A stretch of DNA of 64,000 nt from Pedobacter boryungensis (GCF_013204825.1 NZ_JABMKV010000001.1:1054001-1118000); one strand, 5' to 3'. Shown: positions 1-8,093, numbered from the stretch's first letter. The notes: a model not told the origin generated them from the letters alone. Numbers and translations: made by a program.

Positions 1-258
1 CAAGTAACACCTTCTATTCAATTCTTTTATGAAAAATCTGATGGAGAAACTTATAAAGGCGTTAAAACCGGTGAGCATGAAATGAATAATTTGATGGCTG
101 GTATCGGTGCAGATTTATATTATAAAAATATTGCATTAAATATCGGGCTACAGAAAAATGCTTGGGAAGCTAAAACAGATCACCCACAAAGTGCCGCCAA
201 AATATACTTAGGTGTCACTTACAATATCAATCAATTGTATTATTTACTAAAATCTTAA
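1..258 (+). CDS. C-terminal end of an outer-membrane beta-barrel-like protein (partial)
   Basis: The frame is open from base 1 and stops at TAA 256-258, so only the last 85 residues are visible. They show alternating polar and hydrophobic stretches (for example ADLYYKNIALNIGL and KIYLGVTYNI), as expected of antiparallel beta-strands in a barrel. The last residues are YYLLKS, without the usual terminal aromatic residue. The gene precedes a SCO/cytochrome c pair and is separated from it by a perfect hairpin, so it may be the last gene of its own transcript. No specific function can be given. Confidence 0.6.
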   Translation, partial: QVTPSIQFFYEKSDGETYKGVKTGEHEMNNLMAGIGADLYYKNIALNIGLQKNAWEAKTDHPQSAAKIYLGVTYNINQLYYLLKS

Positions 259-269
259 CAAATACATTC

Positions 270-305
270 ACATACGTTAAACATTATTTTGTGTTTAACG
301 TATGT
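270..305 (+). terminator. Perfect 14-bp hairpin after the first gene
   Basis: ACATACGTTAAACA (270-283) and its exact complement (292-305) flank the 8-nt loop TTATTTTG. No clear T-run follows, so termination is inferred from position 12 nt after a stop codon. The downstream arm contains the ATG at 302, which argues against that codon being the start of the next gene. Confidence 0.5.
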
Positions 306-325
306 TTGTATCAAATTCAATCATC

Positions 326-982
326 ATGATAAAATTTAAAAACATCAGTAGCATTACAGCATTAGCATTTTTAGTAATCAGCTTTACAGCTTGTACTAAT
401 GAAAAAAAATTACCTATTTACGGTCAGCGAGAAGCTAAAATAGTTAAGGGAGCAGATGGAACTGAAAGAGTAGATACGGTTTACCAAACTATTCCAGCAT
501 TCAGATTTTTAAATCAAGATAGTACATATATTACCCAATACATGTTTAAAGGGAAAATTTATGTGGCCGACTTCTTTTTCACTTCTTGTACTACAATTTG
601 CCCAACAATGCACAGAAATTTAAAAACTGTATATGAACAATATAAAGGCAATCCTGATATCTTATTCTTATCTCATACTATCGATTTTAAATACGACAAG
701 CCATCTGTATTAAAAAAATATGCACAAAAATTAGGTGTAGATGGACCGAAATGGCAATTTGTATATGGTAGTAAAGATGAAGTATACAATTTAGCCGAAA
801 AAAGTTATCTAACAGTTGTTAAAGAAGATAGTACTGCAACTGATGGATATATACACCAAGGTTGGTTGGTATTAATTGATAAAGAAAAGAGAATGCGTGG
901 TGCTTACGATGGTACCAAAACCGAAGAGGTAGAAAAATTAAAAAAAGATATAGTTACTTTATTAGCTGAAGAAAAGAAATAA
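326..982 (+). CDS. SCO1/SenC-family copper-binding thioredoxin-fold lipoprotein
   Basis: SCO proteins are membrane-anchored thioredoxin-fold proteins that bind copper and help assemble cytochrome oxidase CuA or related copper centres. The metal-binding CxxxC is present in FFTSCTTICPTMH, and a distal histidine occurs in IHQGWLVLID, as in the family. The N terminus from the ATG at 326 is a lipoprotein signal (hydrophobic ITALAFLVISFTAC), so the mature protein should be lipid-anchored in the periplasm. An upstream in-frame ATG at 302 lies inside a perfect hairpin and would add MFVSNSII before the signal, so 326 is preferred. The stop overlaps the next start (TAATG), which indicates translational coupling with the cytochrome c gene. 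Confidence 0.88.
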   Translation: MIKFKNISSITALAFLVISFTACTNEKKLPIYGQREAKIVKGADGTERVDTVYQTIPAFRFLNQDSTYITQYMFKGKIYVADFFFTSCTTICPTMHRNLKTVYEQYKGNPDILFLSHTIDFKYDKPSVLKKYAQKLGVDGPKWQFVYGSKDEVYNLAEKSYLTVVKEDSTATDGYIHQGWLVLIDKEKRMRGAYDGTKTEEVEKLKKDIVTLLAEEKK

Positions 983-1404
983 TGCGTAAAACTTTATTAT
1001 TTGTAGTTTTTTTTATCACAGTTTGTTGTATGATTTACTCTTGCCAAAATGCTGGTGAAATTGAGCAGGCAAAGTACATGACGGGTGGTAAAGATTTATA
1101 CACCGCCAATTGTCAAAATTGCCATGGTGCAAATGGAGAAGGTTTAGGAGAGTTAGCTCCACCTCTAACTGACACTACTTTTCTAAAGGAAAACAAGGTT
1201 AAATTGGCTTGTATTATTAAAAATGGATCGAGTGAAGGAGTTGTAATTAATGGAAAAAGCTATCAAGGTAAAATGCCAGCTTTTTCCAAACTACATGATA
1301 TTGATGTAGCGCAGTTGGTTGTTTACATCACTAATTCATTTAGTAACAAACAGGGAATGTATACCTACGAGCAAGTTGCGAAAGATTTAGAAAACTGCAA
1401 ATAA
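982..1404 (+). CDS. Class I c-type cytochrome, lipoprotein
   Basis: A 140-residue monohaem cytochrome c. The haem-binding motif CQNCH is at residues 44-48, and a Met in GKMPAF is a likely axial ligand. The N terminus is hydrophobic with Cys at positions 15, 16 and 21; MIYSC looks like a lipobox, so the protein is probably anchored facing the periplasm. It overlaps the SCO gene by one base, so the two are almost certainly cotranscribed. SCO plus a small cytochrome c suggests maturation of, or electron delivery to, a copper-containing respiratory enzyme encoded to the left. That partner is not visible here. Confidence 0.88.
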   Translation: MRKTLLFVVFFITVCCMIYSCQNAGEIEQAKYMTGGKDLYTANCQNCHGANGEGLGELAPPLTDTTFLKENKVKLACIIKNGSSEGVVINGKSYQGKMPAFSKLHDIDVAQLVVYITNSFSNKQGMYTYEQVAKDLENCK

Positions 1405-1448
1405 TTAATTTGATACCTTACGTAACTATAGACTATCGACTTTATTCC

Positions 1449-1456
1449 TACCTTTG
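1449..1456 (+). promoter_or_regulatory. -7 promoter element of rnpB
   Basis: TACCTTTG matches the Bacteroidota primary sigma -7 box TAnnTTTG. It ends 7 nt before the predicted 5' end of the RNase P RNA at 1463, which is the expected distance. No convincing -33 TTG was found at 19-20 nt. Confidence 0.6.
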
Positions 1457-1462
1457 TATAAA

Positions 1463-1830
1463 ATACAAGCTGTTCTATCGCCGCGATCTTGTATCGGGGA
1501 GGAAAGTCCGGGCAACATAGAGCATCTCGCTTCCTAACGGGAAGGCATTTGGGAATGAAGACCTAAATGACGGAAAGTGCCACAGAAAATATACCGTCTC
1601 AACGTAAAGTCGGGATAAGGGTGAAAACGTGAGGTAAGAGCTCACGAACTCGTTAAGTGATTAACGTTTTGGTAAACCTCGGGAGTTGAAAGACCAAATA
1701 GGCTAACGCATGTAGAGCTGCTCGCTCGATGTTAGTGGGTAGGTCGTTAGAGATAAATGGCAACGTTTATAGTAGATTAATGGTAGAATTTCGATTTATC
1801 GGAAACAGAACCCGGCTTACAGGCTTGTAT
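1463..1830 (+). ncRNA. rnpB: RNase P RNA, bacterial type A-like
   Basis: This is the catalytic RNA of RNase P, which trims tRNA 5' leaders. The conserved 5' core GAGGAAAGTCCGGGC is at 1499-1513 and the conserved 3' core ACAGAACCCGGCTTAC at 1805-1820. The outermost helix P1 is formed by ATACAAGC (1463-1470) and GCTTGTAT (1823-1830), which fixes the ends to within a few bases and gives about 368 nt. A T-run begins at 1831 (TTTTTTCTTAATTTTC), consistent with termination right after P1. Identification is by conserved cores; no covariance model was run. Confidence 0.96.
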
Positions 1831-2100
1831 TTTTTTCTTAATTTTCTTTAATGGTTTGAAGTTAACCAGTGTCGGCAATAGCCTGCATCACTTGATAAAC
1901 TTGCAGTTGATAGTCTGGAGCCTACGGCAGTAACAAAAAGCAGGGCTGTATTATCCAAATGCTAGTGACGTTCTTTTTCGAAATAATTAAGACTACATTA
2001 AAACCTTTAACTTACTTTAACGTTTATAAGCTGTATAAAAAACTATACAGTAAACAAAAAAATAATATATTAGCACTCTATTTAAAAAACTGAACAAACT
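1831..2100. other. Intergenic gap between rnpB and the response regulator
   Basis: No gene is seen. The T-run after rnpB is at its left. The sequence AAAAGCAGGGCTG at 1936-1948 is shared exactly with the right end of a palindromic repeat at 35306-35318, so this may be the remnant of an interspersed repeat. A dyad CTGTATA-N6-TATACAG lies at 2031-2050, 50 bp before the next start codon, and could be an operator. Confidence 0.5.
2031..2050. promoter_or_regulatory. Dyad CTGTATA-N6-TATACAG upstream of the NtrC-type gene
   Basis: Two perfect 7-bp arms are separated by AAAAAC, with the centre about 60 bp before the start codon at 2101. Its length and position fit a dimer-binding operator or a small 5' leader hairpin. 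No T-run follows, so it is not a terminator. Function is inferred from symmetry only. Confidence 0.35.
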
Positions 2101-3501
2101 ATGGCAAAACTGCTGATTATAGATGATGAGCGAGCAATACGAAGTACTTTACGTGAAATTTTAGAATATGAAAGTTATGAAGTTGATGACATTGATAATG
2201 GCATTGACGGATTAGAACTGATTAAGAAAAATAACTACGATTTGGTATTGTGCGATATCAAAATGAACAAAATGGATGGTATGGAGGTGCTAGAAAATGC
2301 ACTGATCTTAAAACCAGATCTTCCATTTATCATGATATCTGGTCATGGAACAGTAGAAACGGCTATTGAGGCTAGTAAAAAAGGTGCCTTTGATTTTGTT
2401 TCTAAACCACCTGATTTAAATAGGTTATTAATTACTGTTCGTAACGCATTAGATCGCGGAACGTTGGTAACTGAAACTAAGGTTTTAAAACGTAGGGTTA
2501 GTAAAACGCGTCATATTTTAGGTGAATCTGATAGTATTACTAAAATAAAAGAGACAATTGAACGTGTTGCTCCTACTGAAGCTCGTGTATTGGTTACTGG
2601 TGCTAATGGTAGTGGTAAAGAATTAGTTGCAAGATGGATCCATGAAAAATCGAATAGAGCTGACAGTCCTTTAATTGAAGTGAACTGTGCTGCTATTCCA
2701 TCAGAGTTAATCGAAAGTGAATTATTTGGCCATGAAAAAGGTTCATTTACATCTGCGGTTAAGCAAAGAATTGGAAAATTTGAATTGGCTAATGGCGGGA
2801 CTTTATTCTTAGATGAGATTGGTGACATGAGCATGTCTGCTCAGGCAAAAGTGCTTCGTGCTTTACAAGAACATAAAATTACCCGTGTTGGTGGCGAAAA
2901 AGAGTTAGATGTAAATGTTCGTGTAATTGCTGCAACAAATAAGGATTTGATGAAGGAGATTGAGGATGGGAATTTTAGAATGGACCTTTATCACCGTTTA
3001 AATGTAATTAATATTCATGTTCCGCATTTAACAGAACGTACGGATGATATACCTGAAATTGCACAGAACTTTTTAGAAGAAATTTGTGGTGATTATGGGA
3101 TGCCTGTTAAAAAAATTAGTGAGGGAGCAATGAATGCTTTAAAAGCTTTACCATGGACAGGAAATGTGCGTGAGTTACACAACATGATTGAACGTTTAAT
3201 TATTTTGAGTGATAAAATAATTACTGAAAATGATGTAATTGCTTTTGCTAATCCAAGTGGTGGTACAAATATTGGCGCTGCGAACAGTAATGCTGCTCCT
3301 ATTACAAATGGTGGAACTGCATTGAATTATGAAAAATTCTCAAACTTTCAGGACTATAAAGATTATGCTGAAAAGGAATTTATCAAATTCAAACTAGAAA
3401 AAAACAACTGGAATGTTTCTAAAACTGCCGATGACATTGAAATTCAACGCAGTCATTTATATAGTAAAATTGAAAAATTTGGCTTAAAGAGGGCTGAATA
3501 G
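2101..3501 (+). CDS. NtrC-family response regulator (receiver, AAA+, Fis HTH) with variant GAFTGA loop
   Basis: A 466-residue three-domain enhancer-binding regulator. The receiver domain (about 1-120) has the acidic DD pair at 8-9 and phospho-acceptor Asp52 in LCDIK. The AAA+ domain (about 140-380) has Walker A GANGSGKE at 167-174, Walker B LFLDEIGDM and a sensor region VRVIAATN. The C-terminal Fis-type helix-turn-helix is in the last 50 residues (NVSKTADDIEIQRSHLYSKI). The loop that normally reads GAFTGA and contacts sigma-54 reads GSFTSA at residues 214-219. No sensor kinase is adjacent, so its signal is unknown. It is monocistronic and followed by a hairpin terminator. Confidence 0.92.
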   Translation: MAKLLIIDDERAIRSTLREILEYESYEVDDIDNGIDGLELIKKNNYDLVLCDIKMNKMDGMEVLENALILKPDLPFIMISGHGTVETAIEASKKGAFDFVSKPPDLNRLLITVRNALDRGTLVTETKVLKRRVSKTRHILGESDSITKIKETIERVAPTEARVLVTGANGSGKELVARWIHEKSNRADSPLIEVNCAAIPSELIESELFGHEKGSFTSAVKQRIGKFELANGGTLFLDEIGDMSMSAQAKVLRALQEHKITRVGGEKELDVNVRVIAATNKDLMKEIEDGNFRMDLYHRLNVINIHVPHLTERTDDIPEIAQNFLEEICGDYGMPVKKISEGAMNALKALPWTGNVRELHNMIERLIILSDKIITENDVIAFANPSGGTNIGAANSNAAPITNGGTALNYEKFSNFQDYKDYAEKEFIKFKLEKNNWNVSKTADDIEIQRSHLYSKIEKFGLKRAE

Positions 3502-3516
3502 ATTAATAGGCGCTAT

Positions 3517-3566
3517 AAGTTGTATGATGTAAGCATAAGTATGTGGTTATATCATACAACTTTTTT
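3517..3566 (+). terminator. Rho-independent terminator after the NtrC-type regulator
   Basis: AAGTTGTATGAT (3517-3528) pairs perfectly with ATCATACAACTT (3551-3562) across a 22-nt loop, followed by a T-run to 3566. It lies between convergent genes and mainly serves the plus-strand one. Confidence 0.75.
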
Positions 3567-3574
3567 GTATAGCA

Positions 3575-5443
3575 TTATTTTTTCTTAGTAATTAACTGTC
3601 TGCCACGCACCAAAACTTTTTTTCGTTGTCTTGCAAGTGATAAGTTAGCTGTTTTTTCTTTGTCTTTTGACATATGTTGATTATAAGCACTCAATATATC
3701 CTTTTGAGAGATAAGACCTATAATTTCATTTTTACTTACAGCTAGAACTGGTGCGTATTCTTGTTTGTTGACAAACAAAACTTCTAAGGCTCGTTTAAGT
3801 GTATCTACATTGTTGATGTAGGCTAAATTTCGTTTTACGTTACTAGAAATAGCTTCTTGAGGATTTAGATTTTTGATAATCAGATTTTGAACATTTATAA
3901 CACCATTAAATGCTCCATTTACATCTTTAACTAAAAAGTGATTTTGTTTAACATGTTTATTCTTTAAAATATCCAATACACTTTGTATGGTATCTTCGCT
4001 GTTTAACACGAACTCATCTTTTTTAACAACTTGCTCTACATTTATTTTACTTAAAACATCTGGCTCGTAAGAATCGGGTGTGATAATTCCTCTTCTTGCA
4101 ATCTTTTCGGTCATTATTGTATTTTCCATAAAGAAAAAAGAAATTAAATAAGAGCCTGTACAAGCGCCAAGTAGTGGCAATAACGCATTTGATTGCATGG
4201 TCGCTTCTAATGCAAATGTAATGCTTGTTAAATATGCTCTTGAAGCTCCAGCAAACATAGCCGACATACCAATTAAAGCTGCCATTGGAATATTAACACC
4301 AGAATCTGGAAATACTAATACAACTAAACTACCTAACATTGCTCCAGCCGCACCACCAATAGTTAGTAATGGTGCTAGTGTACCGCCAGAAGTTCCGCTA
4401 CCCAATGCAATTGACCAAGATAAAAACTTAAAAAAACATAAACTTGCCATCAATATTAATGGAGTATTTCCTTCGAGCATGGTGGTAATATTATCATACC
4501 CTACCCCTAGTGTATGCGGAGAAAAATAACCAATTACACCTACCGCAATGCCTCCAACTGCTGGCCACCATACCCAATGTATAGGTATTCTTTCGAATGT
4601 ATCTTCTATAAAATATACGATTTTAGTTAAACCAATGGAGATAAAACCAATTACAATACCCATTGCACTGTAAATACCCAAAGCCAAATTAGAAGGAACT
4701 ATTAAATTAGCCATTTGAAAAACAGGACCAGATTCAAATAGCAAATGGTGACCGGCCGCACCTGTAATACAAGCTAAAGCTACTGGCAATATTGCTTTTG
4801 GCGAAAATTCAAATAATAATAATTCGATGGCTAAAAAGATTGCGGCAATTGGTGTTCCAAATACAGCTGTCATACCAGCGGTTGCTCCGGCTGCTAATAT
4901 TATTTTCCGTTCGTTAGAATCTATTTTAAATAATTGTCCTAAGGTTGAGCCTAATGCTCCACCTGTTGCAATAATTGGCCCTTCGGCGCCAAAAGGTCCT
5001 CCAGTTCCTATTGCAATAGCAGAGGAAAGTGGTTTTAAAATGGTGATTGAAGGTTTAATTTTACTCTGATTAACCAAAATTTGCTCCATTGCTTCAGGAA
5101 TACCATGTCCTCTAATTGCCTTTGAACCATACAGTGCCATGAAACCCACTATTATACCCCCAATTACAGGTATTACAATTACCCATAATCCTAAATTGTT
5201 AGCAGCTGGACTATGAAATTCTCCACTAAATAGACCGAAGAAAGAGATATTAGTAACTAGATTAATTAGATATATTAAGAATTTAGCGATTAAACTAATA
5301 AATACAGCTACCAAAATAGAAAGCGCAGAAATTTTAAGTAGACTTTTTTTTGCTATAAATGACCGTTTAGATGCAAATACTTTATTTTCTAAATTATCTA
5401 AGCTTGTGGAGATTGGAATACCAACATCGTTTTTATGTTTCAT
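3575..5443 (-). CDS. ClC-family chloride channel or transporter with C-terminal CBS domains
   Basis: A 622-residue inner-membrane protein. The first 450 residues have many hydrophobic segments and the ClC signatures: GHGIP (canonical GSGIP), GAEGP holding the gating glutamate (canonical GKEGP), and GTSGG in the third anion-binding stretch. Residues from about 450 to 610 carry two CBS-type motifs (DTIQSVLDILK and ALEVLFVNKQEYAPVLAV), as in the larger ClC proteins that sense adenine nucleotides. The retained gating Glu favours chloride/proton exchange over a passive channel, by family knowledge. The His in GHGIP replaces the usual Ser near the central anion site. It is divergent from the Crp/Fnr gene and has its own predicted promoter. 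Confidence 0.93.
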   Translation of the reverse strand: MKHKNDVGIPISTSLDNLENKVFASKRSFIAKKSLLKISALSILVAVFISLIAKFLIYLINLVTNISFFGLFSGEFHSPAANNLGLWVIVIPVIGGIIVGFMALYGSKAIRGHGIPEAMEQILVNQSKIKPSITILKPLSSAIAIGTGGPFGAEGPIIATGGALGSTLGQLFKIDSNERKIILAAGATAGMTAVFGTPIAAIFLAIELLLFEFSPKAILPVALACITGAAGHHLLFESGPVFQMANLIVPSNLALGIYSAMGIVIGFISIGLTKIVYFIEDTFERIPIHWVWWPAVGGIAVGVIGYFSPHTLGVGYDNITTMLEGNTPLILMASLCFFKFLSWSIALGSGTSGGTLAPLLTIGGAAGAMLGSLVVLVFPDSGVNIPMAALIGMSAMFAGASRAYLTSITFALEATMQSNALLPLLGACTGSYLISFFFMENTIMTEKIARRGIITPDSYEPDVLSKINVEQVVKKDEFVLNSEDTIQSVLDILKNKHVKQNHFLVKDVNGAFNGVINVQNLIIKNLNPQEAISSNVKRNLAYINNVDTLKRALEVLFVNKQEYAPVLAVSKNEIIGLISQKDILSAYNQHMSKDKEKTANLSLARQRKKVLVRGRQLITKKK

Positions 5444-5484
5444 AACTAGGGCTATATCAATTAATGATATACTTAAATATTTTG

Positions 5485-5515
5485 CAAAAGTAGATAATGA
5501 AAAGCGTTATTACAA
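5485..5515 (-). promoter_or_regulatory. Promoter of the ClC gene
   Basis: On the minus strand TACTTTTG (5492-5485) matches TAnnTTTG, and a TTG (5515-5513) lies 20 bp upstream. The start codon is 41 bp downstream. The -33 end lies within the overlapping inverted repeats described next. Confidence 0.6.
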
Positions 5516-5543
5516 TAAATTATATTGTAATAACAATATAATT
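5507..5543. promoter_or_regulatory. Two overlapping perfect inverted repeats between ClC and Crp/Fnr genes
   Basis: TTATTACAATA (5507-5517) and TATTGTAATAA (5523-5533) form an 11-bp dyad with a 5-nt spacer. AATTATATTGT (5518-5528) and ACAATATAATT (5533-5543) form a second with a 4-nt spacer. Inside the second lies ATTGT-N4-ACAAT, with the same 5-4-5 layout as FNR-type sites. The first dyad covers the -33 of the ClC promoter, so binding would be expected to repress it. Regulation by the adjacent Crp/Fnr protein is inference. Confidence 0.5.
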
Positions 5544-5650
5544 GGTCTAAATAATATTTTTAAAACCATAATAATATTGCATATTTAATAAAGCACAAAT
5601 AACATACTTAGTAATTATTAATGATTATTATTGCATTTTAATATCCCATA

Positions 5651-6376
5651 ATGAAATTAAGTTCTACAAAATGCGATCAGAGCACTTGCTTTTTGTGTCA
5701 GTTTGTTTTAAAAAGCTGGCAACCACTAATTGCTTTAAATAAGAAAAACTTTGAATTTAAAAAAGGACAGCAAATATTTAAGGAAGGAGATCCTGTAAAT
5801 GGTATCTACTTTGTTTACGAAGGTAAAGTGAAAGTTCACAAATATTGGGATGAAGAAAAAGAATTTATTGTTCGGTTTGCCAATAAAGGGGATATTTTAG
5901 GTCATTTAGGGTTGGGTACAGAAAATTTTTATCCAGTTTCTGCTACAGCGTTAGAAAAAGTTGTGGTTTGTTATTTAGAAATGGATTTCTTTGAATCTAC
6001 TTTAGAAGTAAACAATAAATTAACGTACAATTTAATGCATTTTTTTGCAAATGAGTTGCAAAACACTGATAGAAGAATGAGGGATTTAGCGCATATGACT
6101 GTGAAAGCTCGTATTGCTCAATCTTTTGTTTCACTTAAAAATCAATTTGGTGTAGACGAAAATAATTTTATCAATTTAGAAATTACTAGACAGGATTTAT
6201 CTGCTTTTTCGGGTGTTTCTTATGAAACGTTTTTTAAGGTTATGGTAGAATTAAACGAACAAAACTGTGTAGTTGCTGTAGATAAACGCTATAAAATTAT
6301 TAACGAACCTCTCTTATTGAAAATTATTCAGGATGATCAACAGAAACAAGATGCTAAAAGAAAACTTAAATTATAA
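5651..6376 (+). CDS. Crp/Fnr-family regulator with FNR-like cysteine pattern
   Basis: A 241-residue transcription factor: cyclic-nucleotide-binding fold at about 25-145 (FKKGQQIFKEGDPVNGIYFVYEGKVKV) and a C-terminal winged helix at about 165-230 (ITRQDLSAFSGVSYETFFKVM). Four cysteines, C8, C13, C16 and C107, resemble the three N-terminal plus one distal cysteine that hold the [4Fe-4S] cluster in FNR; the gap C16-C107 (91) is close to the 93 of E. coli FNR. The recognition helix reads YETFFK rather than the usual ExxSR, so the DNA site may differ. It is divergent from ClC across an operator-like region and convergent with the RluA-family gene. Confidence 0.9.
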   Translation: MKLSSTKCDQSTCFLCQFVLKSWQPLIALNKKNFEFKKGQQIFKEGDPVNGIYFVYEGKVKVHKYWDEEKEFIVRFANKGDILGHLGLGTENFYPVSATALEKVVVCYLEMDFFESTLEVNNKLTYNLMHFFANELQNTDRRMRDLAHMTVKARIAQSFVSLKNQFGVDENNFINLEITRQDLSAFSGVSYETFFKVMVELNEQNCVVAVDKRYKIINEPLLLKIIQDDQQKQDAKRKLKL

Positions 6377-6384
6377 ACTACCTT

Positions 6385-7107
6385 TTAAGAGTCGAACTTA
6401 TCTAAGAGTTTTAAAAGCGTGGTAAAGTCCTTAGGATAAGATGCTTCAATATGAATATCTTGTTCATCTAAACCTTTAAAAGTAATTTCTTTGGCATGAA
6501 GGGCAAAACGTTTCATAATAGGTTGCTCTTCTTCATCTTTAGCTAAACGATATCCTTTTTTAATAGCTGATAAATAGACTGGTTTACCCTTGTACATGTG
6601 ATCGCCGCAAATTGCAGCACGTTGTGTAGCAAGGTGAATACGAATTTGATGCATTCTTCCCGTTACTGGTTTACATTCTACCAACGTGTAATGCTTATAA
6701 TTTTTAATAGAGTTGAAATAGGTTTCGGCTCGTTTACCTTCAGCTCTATCAATCGTTACGTTCTTATTTCCGTCATTTAGTATAGGTAAATCGACAAATA
6801 GGTTATCAAATTGATATTGTCCATCTACAACAGCATGATAAATCTTTTTAACCTTTCTCCTTTCAAATTGCATAGATAAATTACGATATGCTTCAGGGTT
6901 TTTAGCAATTACAATTGCACCTGAGGTTTCTTTATCTAATCTGTGGCACACTTGCGCATCGGCTGAATATTGTTTTGCTAAACGCAAGATATTTACTTCG
7001 CCAGCTGCACTGCGTTCATCCAAAGAGGCAACAAAAGGAGGTTTATTTACAATGATATAATCATCGTTTTCAAAAATAATAAGATCTTTAAAATTAGGGT
7101 ATTTCAC
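6385..7107 (-). CDS. RluA-family RNA pseudouridine synthase
   Basis: A 240-residue enzyme that isomerises uridine to pseudouridine in rRNA or tRNA. The catalytic signature HRLDKETSG is present, with the Asp as nucleophile. Other family segments are IIVNKPPFVAS near the N terminus and VECKPVTGRMHQIRIHLA. There is no N-terminal S4 domain, so it belongs with the short RluA/RluC-like proteins; the target site cannot be told from sequence. The start at 7107 follows a TAnnTTTG box by about 20 bp. It is convergent with the Crp/Fnr gene, with only 8 bp between stops. Confidence 0.92.
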   Translation of the reverse strand: MKYPNFKDLIIFENDDYIIVNKPPFVASLDERSAAGEVNILRLAKQYSADAQVCHRLDKETSGAIVIAKNPEAYRNLSMQFERRKVKKIYHAVVDGQYQFDNLFVDLPILNDGNKNVTIDRAEGKRAETYFNSIKNYKHYTLVECKPVTGRMHQIRIHLATQRAAICGDHMYKGKPVYLSAIKKGYRLAKDEEEQPIMKRFALHAKEITFKGLDEQDIHIEASYPKDFTTLLKLLDKFDS

Positions 7108-7128
7108 TCTGTGTTATTAAGTATACTA

Positions 7129-7136
7129 CAAAAGTA
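7129..7136 (-). promoter_or_regulatory. -7 promoter element of the pseudouridine synthase gene
   Basis: The minus strand reads TACTTTTG, matching TAnnTTTG, 22 bp upstream of the start codon. No -33 TTG at the right distance was found. Confidence 0.45.
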
Positions 7137-7222
7137 CGAATATTTAAGGGCATTGGTAAAGATAGAAGAGGTAAATGGAAAATTGAATGGGCAATTCAAA
7201 GGTAAATCTAAATCCTTAACAC

Positions 7223-7251
7223 AAAAAAAGTCTTGGTTATACACCAAGACT
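7223..7251 (-). terminator. Rho-independent terminator of the OmpR/PhoB-type regulator
   Basis: AGTCTTGGT (7229-7237) and ACCAAGACT (7243-7251) form a perfect 9-bp stem with a 5-nt loop. On the minus strand it is followed by a T7 run (7229-7223). It lies 48 bp after the stop of the regulator gene. Confidence 0.85.
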
Positions 7252-7298
7252 AATTATATTTTGAAACCATATCTTTGTTTCTATATACTTTCTTACTA

Positions 7299-7988
7299 TT
7301 AACTTAACTCAAATTTATAGCCTACTCCTTTTACGGTAGCAACGTAGTTTTCGCCTAGTTTTTCACGTAGTTTACGAATATGCACATCGATTGTGCGGTT
7401 GGTTACTACAACTGAATCTTCCCAAATATTTTTAAGAATAGCTTCTCTTGTATAAACCTTACCTGGTTTTGATGCTAAAAGGTATAGTAATTCGAATTCT
7501 TTTTTGGCTAATACTACCTTCTCTCCATTTTGATAAACTAAATAAGCTTCTCTATCAATTATTAAATCTCCAATTTCAACTTTGTTATCAGAAACTTCTT
7601 CTCCACTCGAATTTCTACGCAGAATTGCATTGATACGACTTACTAAAGCTCTTGGTTTAATTGGTTTTGCGATATAATCATCTGCACCTACATTAAAACC
7701 GGCTATTTCAGAATACTCTTCACTCCTAGCTGTTAAAAACACCATAAACGTATTTTTGAACTCTGGAATAGCTCTCATTAAACGGCAAGCTTCAATTCCG
7801 TCCATTTTAGGCATCATAATGTCTAAAATTATTAAATCAGGATGAACTTTTTTCGCAACCGAAATTCCGTCTTGTCCATTACTTGCTAAAAATACTTGAT
7901 AACCTTCTTTTTTTAAGTTGTACTCAATCAGCTCTAAAATATCTGGTTCATCATCAACAATTAATATTTTTTGTTTCGCTGTACTCAT
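7299..7988 (-). CDS. OmpR/PhoB-type two-component response regulator
   Basis: A 229-residue regulator. The receiver domain (about 5-125) has acidic residues in VDDEPD, phospho-acceptor Asp in LIILDIMMPKMDG, the conserved Thr in FLTAR and the Lys in IAKPI. The winged-helix DNA-binding domain (about 135-229) ends with VTNRTIDVHIRKLREKLG and VATVKGVGYKF, typical of the PhoB/OmpR class. Phosphorylated dimers would bind direct repeats near promoters. No histidine kinase gene is adjacent on either side, so it is an orphan here; many Bacteroidota PhoB-like regulators are coupled to PhoR, which cannot be confirmed. Confidence 0.93.
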   Translation of the reverse strand: MSTAKQKILIVDDEPDILELIEYNLKKEGYQVFLASNGQDGISVAKKVHPDLIILDIMMPKMDGIEACRLMRAIPEFKNTFMVFLTARSEEYSEIAGFNVGADDYIAKPIKPRALVSRINAILRRNSSGEEVSDNKVEIGDLIIDREAYLVYQNGEKVVLAKKEFELLYLLASKPGKVYTREAILKNIWEDSVVVTNRTIDVHIRKLREKLGENYVATVKGVGYKFELS

Positions 7989-8093
7989 CGCTTATTTTAT
8001 TTGTTACGAAAGTAAGTATACTAATGCACTATTGAGTTAAAATGAAGTTAACAAATTGTTAAAACACGTAATAATTTTAACATGAAATTAGGT

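Noticed and set aside
302..325. Upstream start of the SCO gene
   Set aside because: The codon lies in a perfect hairpin arm, and the extension has no signal-peptide character.
7111..7302. 63-residue plus-strand frame
   Set aside because: It runs through the terminator of the minus-strand regulator and overlaps that regulator's stop; composition looks random.
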